This document shows positions 45,352 to 57,000 of a stretch of DNA of 64,000 nucleotides, piece after piece; the stretch's first letter is position 1; each line of letters starts with the position of its first letter. The stretch lies in assembly GCA_019279435.1 (NCBI GenBank), contig JAAALK010000080.1:36405073-36469072 (forward strand), given 5' to 3'. The position numbers and the translations under genes are program-made. The notes below the pieces were generated by a model. The model ran no database searches and was not told where the DNA came from. It saw nothing but the letters and a program-made list of their open reading frames with translations. The stretch comes from Zizania palustris. Lineage: Eukaryota > Streptophyta > Magnoliopsida > Poales > Poaceae.

Positions 45352-47359
45352 TGAGAAACCAAGGGTTGGTTTCGGAGTGTGATGAGTGATTGACAGAGTT
45401 TAACCTCTGGTTCGAAGGGGTACCTCCGAAGGGGGTTCGGAGGTTGGAACTCCGAAGGTGTTCGGAGGTGGTTTCAACGAAGGGTTCGGTGGTTTGGTTG
45501 CTGCAGCTGTTGCAGCGGAGTGTGCATGTCGGAGGGGTCCGACAGTACACGATGACTGGGTTGTACCAAAGGTCTCGGTACTTTGGGCGGTACACCGGAG
45601 TGTGTGCCGAAGGGTGCTAACCCGGAGAGGTCTCCGGAGTACTGGATACACTTGTCTACTTGTCCGTGGTGCGCAGGGGACTGCGGAGGCGACGAACGGT
45701 TCGTAGCAGGTGAACCTGGGTCAAGCGGAGGCTTGATGCCAGTGGAGTGGGGAGCTCCGTCACGAAGGCTGCAAAGGGGTCCAAGTCGGTCCTCGGGTCG
45801 AGGTGCACCAGGTGAAGGCAGTAAGTGCGGAGCGTGGCTCCGGGTGAAGGTACCCCGAGACAAAGTCCTCGGAGGCGAGGCACTTTGAAGGTACTGCGGA
45901 AGGAGTGACTTCGGAGTTTGGTGGATCAAGTCCTCTGCGGAGGCAAGGCGTTCGAAGTGTGCTCCGGAGGGAGACATTCGAAGGTACCCGACGAAGGTCT
46001 CAGAAGTCGAGGCGCATCGAAGGCATGGTCCGGGTGAGGCTCGTCGAGGAGTGTGCTCGGGGAGAGACACTGCGACGAAGTGCTCTTGGAATGCTTCGTG
46101 CGGAGGCCTTGGACGAAGGAGGGACTTCGAAGGGTGGTACTCCGGAGGTGGGACATCGGAGTGAGGAAGGCTTCGGAGCGAGGCTAGCTCCGGAGCGAGG
46201 TTGACTTGTGGTGCTTCGGCCATGCATGGCTTCGGTACACGGACTGACGGAGTTCGAGCTGGGAGTAGCTGCGAAGCCGTGGTGGTCCACTCCGGAGGTG
46301 GTGGTGCGAAGGCCCAAGGGATTTGACGGCTTCGGCTCATAACCGTCACTGTATCAGAGGCTATCTTCGGTGAAGCGAAGGCCGTCAGGCTCAAGGCTTA
46401 TCACTGAAGCTACCGCACCCCTCGCGTGCGAAGGGAGGCTCCAGAAGGTCAAAGACTACAAAGGCTGACATTGTCTGCTCTGCAAAAAGCTGACATTGTC
46501 CCCTCTGCAAAGCTGACAGAGAATCCTCCAGAATAAAGTTGACTATCTTTTGTACCCCTCAGTTCTGTAGAGACAAAATTGGTGTAAACCCTAGGGGTAA
46601 AGTAGTCAATTCACTTGGGTGAACTGTGGGCTATAAATATGGGGACTCGGTAGGTAACATTTAACACTTTGAGCATTTACTGTTGAGCTCCTGTACTAGC
46701 CTCCACTGTTTGTATTCATCCAGTGAGTTCTTTTACTATGTTCCTTGTTCAAGCGGCGAAGCCCTGCTTCTGTGTTGTCTTTCTGCTTGAGCTTGTCGTG
46801 CATACCTCGCTAGTTGTAGTGCACCGAAGCCTGTCTAGGCGAAGGGTGTTTTGTGCGAAGTGTGTATTTCAGTGTGCGTTCGCTCTGTGTAACAGGAGGC
46901 CAGACCTCGCTGCTTACTAGCGAAGCCCTGATCGAAGCCCGTTTTTCTTCTCGTGACGAAGCCCTTAGCGAAGTCCACATAGTGTGCTTTTAGACCTTCG
47001 CAGTACGAAGCCCAGTACCAGTTGTCGCTAAGTATTAGGTCGAAGTCCTCAGAGGGTAGTCCACTCGTGCAAAGGGTGAAGTGCGATGCCTGCTTGAAGC
47101 ACCTTGTGTGCAGAGCCTGCACTGACTTAGCAGAGTAGATTTTCCAGGGTTGTGAGTGAAGCGAAGTCTTCTTGGCTTCAAACTTTTGCTCCTTGCGAAG
47201 CCTGTGTTCGGAGCCATCAAACACCTCCGAACCAGAACTTCGAAGGTTGTGTTCGAAGTCTGTTCCGCAGTAGACTGTTTTAAACAGAAGGCTATTTTTA
47301 GTCTGAAATTTTAAAAGCTCCCATTCACCCCCCCTCTGGTCGCCGTTTTCGGTCCAATA
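45352..47359 (+). repeat. copia 3' LTR, 2008 bp
   Basis: Matches the 5' LTR with few substitutions and small indels (for example GTTGTCGC at 47022 against GTTGCTGTCGC at 38176, and one G fewer near 45726). It ends CCAATA instead of CCAACA, which looks like a C to T change at the terminal CA. TATA box at 46631-46639. Confidence 0.95.
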
Positions 47360-49420
47360 GTTTTAAAATACGGGTGGCACGAATGGAGCAATGTAATATA
47401 GTGTACGGTACCCGGGAGGTGGAAAGTAAAAGGGGGGCCACTACGCCATTGGCAGATGATACAGCGGCGGAGGGAAAGCTGGTTCCAATGGTCTCGGCCA
47501 TCGTGGGTTGAACTCACTCTTTCGAGGAGGGCCTAGCCTCGCTGGGGTCCTGGCTGAGAGTTCACCTTATATGCCCTCTTCTGGTGCTTCTAGAGCAGCA
47601 TGTCATATGTCACCTTCGGCTTCTTGCGATTCGCAGTCGAAGATGATGTGTTAGTGTTCACTTTCCACACTCCTACCTCAGGGTTCTTCGGCACGAGTGT
47701 GTGTGGGCGTGGTTCCCCAAACATGACCTCCTTCCCCATAGCGGAATCGGCCTACTCGGGCCGAATCAGCACATTCTTCCTGTCGAGATCAATAGTGTTC
47801 ACGGGGAAAGGGTCCTAGTCAAGCTTCATCTTGGGACTTGTATCGAATTTCAACCGTCCTTCTTCTATGGCCGATTGAACCTGCCAACGAAAAACATTGC
47901 AATCGTTAGTAGAATGGGAATGAGAATCATGCCACTTACAATAGGCCCGCTTCTTCAAGTCATCGACAGTTGGAATGATGTCACCCTTTGGTAGCCTGAT
48001 AAGGTTGTTCTTCAACAAAAAATCAAATATCTTATCGCACTTGGTCACATCAAAGAATACTTCACCTCGCTGGGCCGACTCTTGGTGGGAGACAGCCATA
48101 ACTCAGTGCAAGTGATGGGCTTGGCCTTACTAGACCAAGTCCACTCCGCGGTGTACATATCGGCCGAGTCATCCTCGTTTTTCGATGATTCCTCATCGGA
48201 GTGCTCCATGACATGCACCTCAGCCTTAATCTTGTTAAATGTCTTGACGAATTTTCTACTTTTGGCTCGACTTTCCTAAACCAGAGCCTTCTTTAGCGCC
48301 TACCTAACATCGAAGAAATCCTGGTCATCTAGTTTCTCTTTAAGTTCGAAGTGAAGACAGTTAAAAGCTAGGTCAGCCAAGTCTCTATCGAAAATGTTCA
48401 AAGTAAAACATCAGTTTCTAGTGTCCCTAAAACACTTAATGTACCCAGAGACACTCTCGTTAGCCTTTTGTCTAACCGATGTCAAGTGTGAAAGTCTAAG
48501 CTCGGTCTCCCCAGTATAAAAATAGTCGTGGAACTTTTGCTCCAACTAGGCCCAAGACTAAATGGAGTTCGGTGGTAACACCGAAAACCAAGTGAAAGCA
48601 GTGCCAGAAAGCGATAGAGAAAACAATCTAAGCTTCAAAGCATCCAACCCACTAGCTTCGCCACACTGTGCTAAGAACTGACCTATGTGCTCTAGGGTGG
48701 TTTTACTACATTCGCCGTCAAATTTTGTAAATTCGGGCACCCTAAAGCCATACGGGTATGGGATGGTGTCAAAGTAATCAGAGTATGGTTTTTTATAAAC
48801 CCTACCCCGTCCTCTAGGTGTCCAACCCACAACCTCTCTAAACAGTGCGCGAATCCTCTCGTCGAGTTATTCTACGCCTAATGCCTACACACGTCTCTCA
48901 TGTGGGGGCGCGACATGTGGTGGTATATCATGGTGTCGGCCATGCGGCTCCTCCTCTCATGGTGGCTCGCGATACGGGACGTGATCAGGCCTATGTGGGT
49001 GTGCGGGCAGCATGGGGAGAGGTAGTGCAGGCACGGGCGGCGGCGGTGGCGCATAATATGCGGCAGGAGCGGTCTAACCGACCGTTGTTGTCTGAGCAAT
49101 TCGGCACATGTCGGTCTGACCGGCCCAAGGGCCGATCTGATCAACAAGGTCATGCAGGACCTCATCCATGGATGGCGTGGCCGAGGACGCGACAACTTTT
49201 CTAGTACTCCCATCGATTCTACACTATACGCGGTGAACAGGGGTACACTAGCTATTGAAGTGGGGGAAACATTCTCGGAAAAGTTGAATCTCCTAAACAT
49301 CGCCTCCATCTTTGTATCCAACTTCGAGTCAATCATGGCTTCTATGCGGTTTGTAATGGTAGCACTAACGGCCTGGTCAACGGTGCTAGCTATCGTTTGC
49401 TCAAGGTCCTAGGAGGACAT
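47360..49420 (-). pseudogene. Gypsy-2 gag (broken), far side of the copia insertion
   Basis: On the minus strand the probable start ATG is at 49418-49420 but is followed by TAG at codon 4. The N-terminal part is at 48878-49336 (DSKLDTKMEAMFRRFNFSE). The capsid core is at 48558-48830 (VPEFTKFDGECSKTTLEHI, LRLFSLSLSGTAFTWF). The nucleocapsid-like part is at 47815-48099 (KRAYCKWHDSHSHSTNDCNVF). Stops and shifts separate all parts. The gene runs into the copia insertion at 47360 and resumes at 36503. Confidence 0.82.
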
Positions 49421-49720
49421 TCAAGGAGACGATGGTGTTACCTTAGCCCTGGAGAGATCGGGGATGTTACTGTCGCACTTGACGAAGCCCCCTGTGGGTC
49501 TTGGTGAAGTGGCCAAGAAAAAGAGTGTGAAGCTCCCTTGTCCTGGCCTCAAGATCTGCTCTATCCTCCTCGGATAGGTCATCGAGGGTGGGGACGATGA
49601 TGTTATAATCATCGATCTCTGAGCACCCCACCGGATTCATCGGCGTCGAGGGTCCCATTGACGTAGAGGTAGTAGTTGTACTTGTCGCCGATGTAGAAGT
49701 GCTTGGCATGTTTTTCTCCA

Positions 49721-49732
49721 GTGGAGTCGCCA
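49721..49732 (-). promoter_or_regulatory. Gypsy-2 primer binding site
   Basis: On the minus strand TGGCGACTCCAC lies seven bases after the end of the 5' LTR. This is the usual position for a tRNA primer site, and the TGG start fits a tRNA CCA end. I did not assign the tRNA. Confidence 0.65.
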
Positions 49733-49739
49733 AAAAGTG

Positions 49740-51110
49740 TGTTGACACGAAAACGTGCCCCCGCACTGGGCCGGTTCAACAATCCAAAAACGTCATGAGA
49801 CGTTGACGCCGCACTTCGACAATCCTTAAACAGTGGTAAGGGGAAAATGAAGTCGCCAGACAATCAAATAATATTACTCTAAAATTATTCGATTAACCGA
49901 AGTGTTGAAAAATAACTAAATTATAAAAAACTAATTAACCCACCGGCCAGAACAGGGCTGGTTGAACCAAAGTCAGATAGGTGGTCAGACTGGCCAAAGA
50001 AGTCTAGTCAGACCGAAGGCACATGGCTGGTATGACTGGCAGTGCGAGGTCTCGCCGAAGGGGGGCTTCGGCGCATGGGTGCGAAGGGGTCCTCTACCCT
50101 TCGACTGGTCGGACCGAGGTTGTACCTCCGGTCAGACCGTAGATGGCTGAAGGGGTCAGGGTACTCTAGCGCGAGGATACCTCCGATGCGAAGGGCCTGC
50201 CGAAGTATGTCGCGGAGGTGACCGAACAGGGTTTGGCCTCTCGGCTGGTCAGACCGACGTCCAATGCCCGGTCGAACCGAAGTGCATGGGTACCCCTCGA
50301 AGGGTGCCCTCTAGCGTCGATGCAGAATGTTCCCGGGGTCCCCTGCGAGGTCCGGTCAGACCAGCTTCGTGCGGCCAGTCAGACCGCCGCATGCTGGCAT
50401 GTTAGATGACGGCGCGGCACAGGCTGGTCGGACTGAGGGATGACCTCCGTTCGGACTGACAACCCTTGGAAGACAGTTTCTGTGATCCGGCGACCGTCGT
50501 CCCATGGATAGATGGCAACCAAACTTCTTGGAGAAGGTGGTTATGATGAAGCACTGTAAAAACGACAAAGAGATCAAAGTAATTCGGCCAGGAGACCGAA
50601 TTACCAATATAAACAGATAGAAATCCGTTACGTGGATGAAACGAACGATTCACGAGCGAACCGACAAGGACTTACCATGATTACGATGCAGAGGAAGGAT
50701 GGTTTACAGCGCAAACCAACAAAGATGTACGAGCTAAATAAACCTAGGGCAAGGAAATTAAATGTGATTCAAGGTAGATAATAGATTGGATCTATTAGGA
50801 TTTGGGTGGGTTTCCTTGAATCGGCCTTGCCTCTATTTATAGAGATTGGTCATTAGTTCCTGGGCTCTTCTCTGAGTTAGACACGGGTTCTAAGTCATCA
50901 ATAATTAATTAGAGATAAAATAGATTCGGAATCAGATAATCTGAATCAGATAAAGGGTTGGCCGATCTGACCGGACCTATGACCGGTCTAACCGAAGTGG
51001 AGCCGGTTAGACCGGCCTGTGCCAGGAATTTGGCATATTTTTGACTAAGTTACCAAATTTTGATATTTTTGACAACTTTAACCATTAATGCCATTTTTTT
51101 GCTATCAACA
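49740..51110 (-). repeat. Gypsy-2 5' LTR, 1371 bp
   Basis: TGTTGACACG to GCTATCAACA, with terminal inverted TGTTGA/TCAACA. A minus-strand TATA box (TATAAATAGA) is at 50831-50840. Exact GGTCWGACC palindromes lie at 50130-50138, 50247-50255 and 50354-50362, with many near copies between 49960 and 51020. PPT-like GAGGGT lies beyond the other LTR at about 31420-31433. Confidence 0.93.
50831..50840 (-). promoter_or_regulatory. TATA box of Gypsy-2 5' LTR
   Basis: TATAAATAGA on the minus strand, shared with Gypsy-1 (11247-11256) and lost from the Gypsy-2 3' LTR near 31135. Confidence 0.65.
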
Positions 51111-51115
51111 CCATT

Positions 51116-51890
51116 CTATCTTACTCTCTTGTTTAGTTCGAGAGCAAAATGATAGTGTCATTCTACTTAAAAAGTAGTTTTTAGATTCGGGACGGTTCCA
51201 TCCTAAAAATAGATAGAACACAATGTCCCATTTCCTCTCGGTAACATGGAAGAACAGAGAGGAGGGAAAGTGGCGGAGGCTAACAACACAAAGGAGCAAT
51301 GGGGGCGACAGCACAGAAGAGCAAAGAAGAGAGAAGCGGTGGGATACATTGGCATGAAGGAGTAGCGGGGAGGAAAGCAATGGGGCCAGTGGCACAAAAG
51401 AGCGTCTAGAAGGGAAATAAACAATGGAGCCAATAGCATGGGGGTAGAAGGGAGAGGAGTGGCGGAAAACAAGACCCGAGGGAGCATCGAGGAGGGAAAT
51501 GGTGGAAAGGGCGGAAACAGTAGGGAAGGGAGCGATGACGTGGGAATAGGGAGAGAAGTGGCAAGGAGGGGTGCGATATGAGGCGACAGTGTGGGGAGTG
51601 ACGAGAGTGATTGTGAGCAATGATGGGGAGCTATGAGGGAGCAGACTCCTTCACATTCAACCGCGAGGATTGAGCGACAGATGACGGTGTGGTAGAGCGG
51701 CTAGCGACACTTTGAAGGCAGGTGAGAGAAGATGAGCAAGTGCTATGATGGGAATAAAATTGTTCTATCCTCAAACCAAACAAAAATAAGAATATTTCAT
51801 CCTCACACCAAATAACCGTCAAATATAAAATAGAATCATTCTATCCAAAAAAATAGAATGTAATCGTTCCGTGAACCAAACGTACCTTAA
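51116..51890. other. Degraded element or minisatellite-like purine-rich region
   Basis: 51116-51240 and 51740-51890 have TTTAGTTCGAGAGCAAAATGA and AGAATCATTCTATCC words, and the end GTGAACCAAACGTACC near 51880 mirrors GTGTTTGGTTGGAG at about 28013 beyond Gypsy-2. Between them is a purine-rich block (51230-51740) of irregular GGAGTGGCGGGGAGG-like units that keeps the minus strand open for 171 codons. I consider it non-coding. Confidence 0.45.
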
Positions 51891-53373
51891 GATCTCGATT
51901 AAAATTGGAATATAGAAAATTTACGTAAATTTTATCGGAATCTATTTAAAAATTCTAAATTTCTTTTCTATCAAAAAGAGGCTTAAATCGTAGGATTTGA
52001 CAAAAATAATTTTACAGTAGTTAAACTAATTTCTATAAAATTTATATGTTCCGAAAGAGCCTTGAATTGAAACACGGCTAGGTTGCAAGCTATTTAGGCT
52101 ACCCGCAACTCGAATATGTCATATGTGTACGAGCTGGGATGAAAATAGAGAGGAAAGTCTTTTTCATACTTCTGAAAAAACGGAAACAGAGAGTTATACA
52201 GAAACCGGATACGGAATATCCCAAGCAAAAATGGAAATGAATTTTTCAGCGGAAATGGAATGATGATTTACGACAGAAATAGATCGGAATATTTCACGTA
52301 ACAAAAACGAAAAGTTTTTGTTTTCACTGTTTTTACTACACTATACATAATGTTAGCTTTTACTTTTTTTCACATTATATAAAACTTTAAACTATCTCCT
52401 ATTCATAAAATATTAAACAATTTAATTTAAATTAATATATAATTATTTGCTAAAATAAATAATATATTCATTACAACTAAAATAAAACTTATTTTTACTT
52501 TATTATATGTATTTATTTTTATTAGTATGCGTGTTAATTGAATTTATTTATTAGTTTATCATACTTTTTTATATATTAAGAGTTTTTTTTAATTTTGATA
52601 GATATTCGGTTCCATATTAGTATCCACTCCTTGCTCCTTGATTACATTATTCTACCATTCTAATATAATAGAAGCTTTTATCAACTAAGGTTACTGATAG
52701 GCGATGACCATACATTTCTAAAAATATAGGACATGCACTGGAATTAAGCAGATCTCTCAGGCCAGGCCACACATATGTTAAAGTGTTACAAAAAACGCAA
52801 CAACAATTTATCTATATATGTGGCATGATCTAAACGCTTGTCATAATTTTTGTCGCATTTGTGTCAAAGAACCAAACGACAGTCATAGAAATTTTGCGGC
52901 ATCTTACTTAACAATCAAATAGCTTATTTTTACTGCATAGTTTTGCAAGCCACAAGTGTAAGAGATTCTTAAGTTGAGGTATGCCAAATTGTTGTCGGGA
53001 ACCAAAGATCCTATATTGAAGCATAGTTGTTGCAGAAATAATTGCACACTTTACATTTTTACATGTCCTTTAGTTCTCATTGCCTGTGACTCTGTGAGGA
53101 TCGATACGTCGTGCACGCAGATGTTTCTTTAATTTATCAAGCAACTTGAGGTTTATAATTGTGATGGTTTAGATCCAAGTTCGTCACTTCTTGCCCCTTG
53201 GGTTGCTTCATGAGTTATTGGAAAAGCGACGCCCAGATTGCATGGGGATGGGAGCGACAATGCATGAGATGAGCAAGATCATCTCCCAAATGAAACATAT
53301 TTTCTAAACAGAAGAGAAAATTAAAGATTTAGGCTCGACGTCACCGCTTTACATCTAAAATTTATTAGAACTG
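51891..53373. other. Intergenic, possible hAT remnant
   Basis: No gene. 52130-52320 has GATGAAAATAGAGAGG, GGAAACAGAG and CGGAAATGGAATGA words, as in the subterminal parts of some hAT elements, but no matching end was found. The rest is AT-rich. Confidence 0.4.
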
Positions 53374-53496
53374 GTGAAGATGCTGGAGGGCGGCGTGGCC
53401 GTCCGCGACGCCGAGGCGCTGCCTGACCCGCCGGAGTGCTACTGCTACATGGACTCGATCGTCGCCGGCTCGCCGCTGATTAATTCCATCGGCTAA
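53374..53496 (+). pseudogene. C-terminal tail fragment resembling a receptor-like kinase
   Basis: Reads VKMLEGGVAVRDAEALPDPP then ECYCYMDSIV and ends at TAA 53494-53496. VxMLEG followed by PDPP matches the end of the kinase domain and tail of plant receptor-like kinases (for example S-domain type). The GC-rich codon use contrasts with the AT-rich surroundings. No kinase catalytic part is found upstream, so this is a stranded last-exon piece. Assignment rests on a short motif. Confidence 0.4.
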
Positions 53497-54040
53497 CACA
53501 TTTCGATTTAGAAGGACATCAGCAGCGACACTTTTCTGAGCTTAAGTTAAGGCGAATCAATCTAAATGTTGATTAATACTCCTCTTTCCGGTTTATAAAA
53601 AAATTGTTTTAGACATAATTTTAAATATCAAGGAATGATTAATTTGTGTATATTTTTATTGTTTGTCATTATTAAATATAATACATTAGTAAAGATAATA
53701 TAAAAAATGAGAAGAAAGTAGTATTACTTCATAGGCATAAATATTCAAAATGTACAATAAAATAAAAAATGATTTTTTAAAAATAACTTTTGATACAAGC
53801 ATAAAACGACTTTTAAAGAAACTTAGGAGTAAATGTTTAAAATGCACAATAAAATACAAAAGAACTTCTTTTAAACAACTTTTGATGTAAGCTTAAAACT
53901 TTTTTTTAAGAAACTTAGGTGTACGGAGAATTAAAAATTTGACTCTTGAACGCTGGGATCAGAAAATTCACAACTTTGTAGGAAGGCAATAAACTTGAGG
54001 ATAATCAGGTCCATGGCACGGTATTGATTGACAGCGGAAC
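53497..54040. other. Intergenic, left flank of the RIRE3-like element
   Basis: AT-rich. 53720-53930 contains two imperfect direct copies of a CTTAGGAGTAAATGTTTAAAATGCACAATAAAATA-type stretch (53740-53830 and 53820-53910). The five bases before the LTR are GGAAC (54036-54040), the expected left target duplication. Confidence 0.5.
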
Positions 54041-57000
54041 TGTAACACCCCAAATTTTCAATACAATAAAAATATTATTAATTCAATTTCTTGGATTATA
54101 TATTTCTGAAAATACTTTAAATACCTCTTTATACCGAATTGAACTACAGCATAGTGTAGATGGCCAAATTAGGAGGTGAAATTTTTTGTATATGATCCTA
54201 AGGCCAAGATATATTTTTGAGAATTTTTATAAATTTTTACCAAGCAGGGAAGTAGCCCTATTATTTTAAATCAATTTCTGCAATTATTTTTAATCAGAAA
54301 ATAGTTTCAAACAGTATTGGGCCCTCTCCCTCCTTTCTCTCTCTCCCGGCCGGCCCAGCCCGTTACCTCGCGCCCCTTAGGCTGACAAGCCGACCCCACC
54401 TCGCGCGCGCACTTGACAGCCCGGCCCCACCCGTCAGCTGCCTCCCTCGCTCGTCCGCGCTCGCTGGCCAGTGGACCCCACTCGTCAGGCCCGTCGTCAA
54501 CCTCGCGCCACCGCCCCCAAATCGCGCCGGCCGACGACCTCGCCCTCGGATCTGCCTCGCCGGCCCGTCCCCCATTAAATTGCCGCCATTACTCGGTCCC
54601 CCGCGTCGCGCCGACCGTTTCCCCCGTTAAAACGCGCCTTTAAGCCACGGGATCACCGCTACGCGTGCATGGCCGAGCCCTCGCCGGCGAAGTTAATCCT
54701 CCCCTCCCCTTTCCTTGCATTCGTCGCCCGCCGACGACCCTATTTAAACCCCTGCCCTCCACCGCGTTCGGTTCACGCGTTCAATTGCACCCAGACCAAA
54801 TAGAGCGCCCTCCATTCGGTTCTTAGCGCAACACCGCCGCCCGACCTCCGGCCTTCGATCGCCATCGCCTCGGACCGCCCCGGCCCGCGCCACCACCACC
54901 GTCGTGACCGCAAGGACGACCTCGACCTCGGCCACCCCTCCGCCGACGTCGAACCCCGCCGGAACACCATCGCCGACGAGGAGCCCGAAGTACTTCGTCA
55001 TCTACCCTCGCCGCCGACCGCTTCCCGTCGACCCCTCGCCTCGCCTAAGGTACCGTCGCGACCGCCGTGGTGCCCTCTTTCCATTTCTAGGCTTAGCTAG
55101 GGCCGCCGTCGCTCGCCGTGGCCGCTGGCCCGCTCGACGTCGTCGGAGAAGACGACCGGCACGGGTCGAGTACCCGTGCCGTGTCGGATCTGATCCCGAC
55201 CGTGCGATCGCGATCGGGCGACGCATGTGAGCCCACGTACGCAATCTAATCCGCACCGTCGGATCTGGTCAGAGCGTTACGTTTTAATCTCGCGCGTCCA
55301 TTTCCATTTAAAACCCGCGTTCGATCTCGTGCGTCCACGTAGCACCCTTTCGCACGTTTTAATCCTGGCCGTCCGTTGTCACTTAAAGCGCCCCGCCTCT
55401 CCTGCACGCGTTGGATCTGGATCCAACGGTCCAGATCGACCCGGTGCACGCGCACAGTGCGCGGGTTCACCATGGGCCTGGCTCACCGTGGACCCGAGGG
55501 GTTTAAAAATTGAGAATGAATTTCAGAAATACTTTTAAACTTGTAAAATTCATATCTGGCGCATTTGAACTCTAAAACTTGCCATTCCAATTTCAGAAAT
55601 TTCATAATATTATTCTCTACATGTTTATGCAATAAAAATAGTAGGTTTACTTTGGACATTTCATGTTTATTTAAATGGACATTCAAATACCCTTAGTTTA
55701 AAAATGTAAATTTAAATTATTTAAAAATCTAGTAACTTTTGTTTATTTATTTCCTGTTAATATGAACAAACCACTAAGTTTCCTATGGAACTTTCATTTA
55801 AAATTTATTAGATAACTTAAAAATAAGAATAACCACTTTTAAAACCCTTTTTCAAGGGACAACACTTTAGTTTAATTTCTTTTAAAAATTATCTATAAAC
55901 TGAATTTCAGAACCCTAACAACTTGATTTATTTTTAATCAAACCAACATAACCCTATGTGATTATTATGTGATGTTATATTGTTTGGTTGAATGTTGTAT
56001 TCATTTTATTTTTCTTTATTATATTAAAAAGACTACGACGTCGCCGAGGAGCCGGAGTACTTCCCCGAAGTCCATCCCTCTCCTTTTGCTGAACAAGGCA
56101 AGTCACCAAACCAATCTTTTGAGCATATTGAACCCATGTTTGATTAAACTATCGCTAAAACACATAGGTTATATATGCATTAGTCAAATGAACCCTTACA
56201 ATATATTTATTTAGGATCCCCCGACCTTGATGTGCAACCCAAGCCATGCTCTCTAGCCTAAACTCCTTGTCACCATATGATTAATGTTATTAGCTAGTGT
56301 CCAATGTATCGACACAATCGCTATAGGATAAAAATGAGTCGTAGTACATGGTTCTACTATATGATCCCCATTGTTTCTTATCTATGGAATTCTGTCGGTG
56401 TTGGAGTTGTGGTTGTGAGTGAATGCATGGTGGGTTCCGAGTGCAAGCTAGGGCATTGGTCGGTAGCACCCGGGGCACTATAAGGACCGGTCTGAGGGAT
56501 CCGTTGCAATACACTTACGTACTAACCACAAGTCTAGTGGGTAAGTCCTAACTAAGGTATGGGCTGTTCCAAACCGAGGCCACCATTTGGAGATGGGTCA
56601 AGTTGCACCTGCGGGTGACTTGTACCAATGTGGCGCAAAAGGGGGTGCGACGTTAGCCGGGATGCGGCCCGGCGCGCCGTCGAAACCTAGAGTGGGTGGT
56701 TATCGCTTGGAACATTTCATGCTGAGGTTTTGGCACGAGTTCCCGTGGTATGGGTCATCTCATTTGGGATGAGTGCGTGCCTTGTGGGTACAGTAGTACA
56801 TCTCTGATCAGAGTCTTAAATCTTTTCGAAAAGCCGAGCCCGCGGTCAAGGGCGGGTTGCGTGACATCCCCGGTTAGTTTACTTTGAATATGTATGTGCA
56901 TGATGGATTGACATGTAAGGACCGTTGAGCGAGGTGGGGCTGACTGTACCCCTCGAGTTAGTTGATGTTGATGATGTTCATGTTTACTTTCCGCATGATT

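Larger units (their letters stand above)
36504..47359 (+). mobile_element. Complete copia element, Sirevirus-like, 10.86 kb
   Basis: 5' LTR 36504-38517, primer site 38520-38531, gag 38582-41044, protease to RNase H 41045-44212, a long non-coding purine-rich region 44213-45351 and 3' LTR 45352-47359. It lies in Gypsy-2 gag. The flanks are GTTAT (36499-36503) and GTTTT (47360-47364), a duplication with one change. The large gag, pol motifs and repeated polypurine runs before the 3' LTR fit the Sirevirus (Maximus) lineage. LTRs are nearly identical with small indels, so insertion is fairly recent, but pol is not intact. Confidence 0.95.
28044..51110 (-). mobile_element. Gypsy-2: Ty3/gypsy element of Tat-like lineage, split by two copia insertions
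   Basis: Exact duplication CCATT at 28039-28043 and 51111-51115. LTRs start TGTTGACACG and end CTATCAACA. Without the solo copia LTR (28140-30153), the full copia element (36504-47359) and their duplications, the element is about 10.2 kb. On the minus strand: 5' LTR 49740-51110, primer site, gag, protease, reverse transcriptase, RNase H, second RNase H, integrase, 3' LTR. All coding parts have stops or shifts, but integrase is broken by one stop only. It is a sister of Gypsy-1. Confidence 0.92.

Noticed and set aside
51105..51620. 171-residue minus-strand frame rich in Ser, Pro and Leu
   Set aside because: Purine-rich repeat-like sequence on the other strand explains it. It also starts inside the Gypsy-2 LTR end.
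54363..55538. Several open frames on both strands in the GC-rich LTR of the RIRE3-like element
   Set aside because: GC-rich composition leaves few stops. Frames overlap on both strands and the LTR promoter lies among them.
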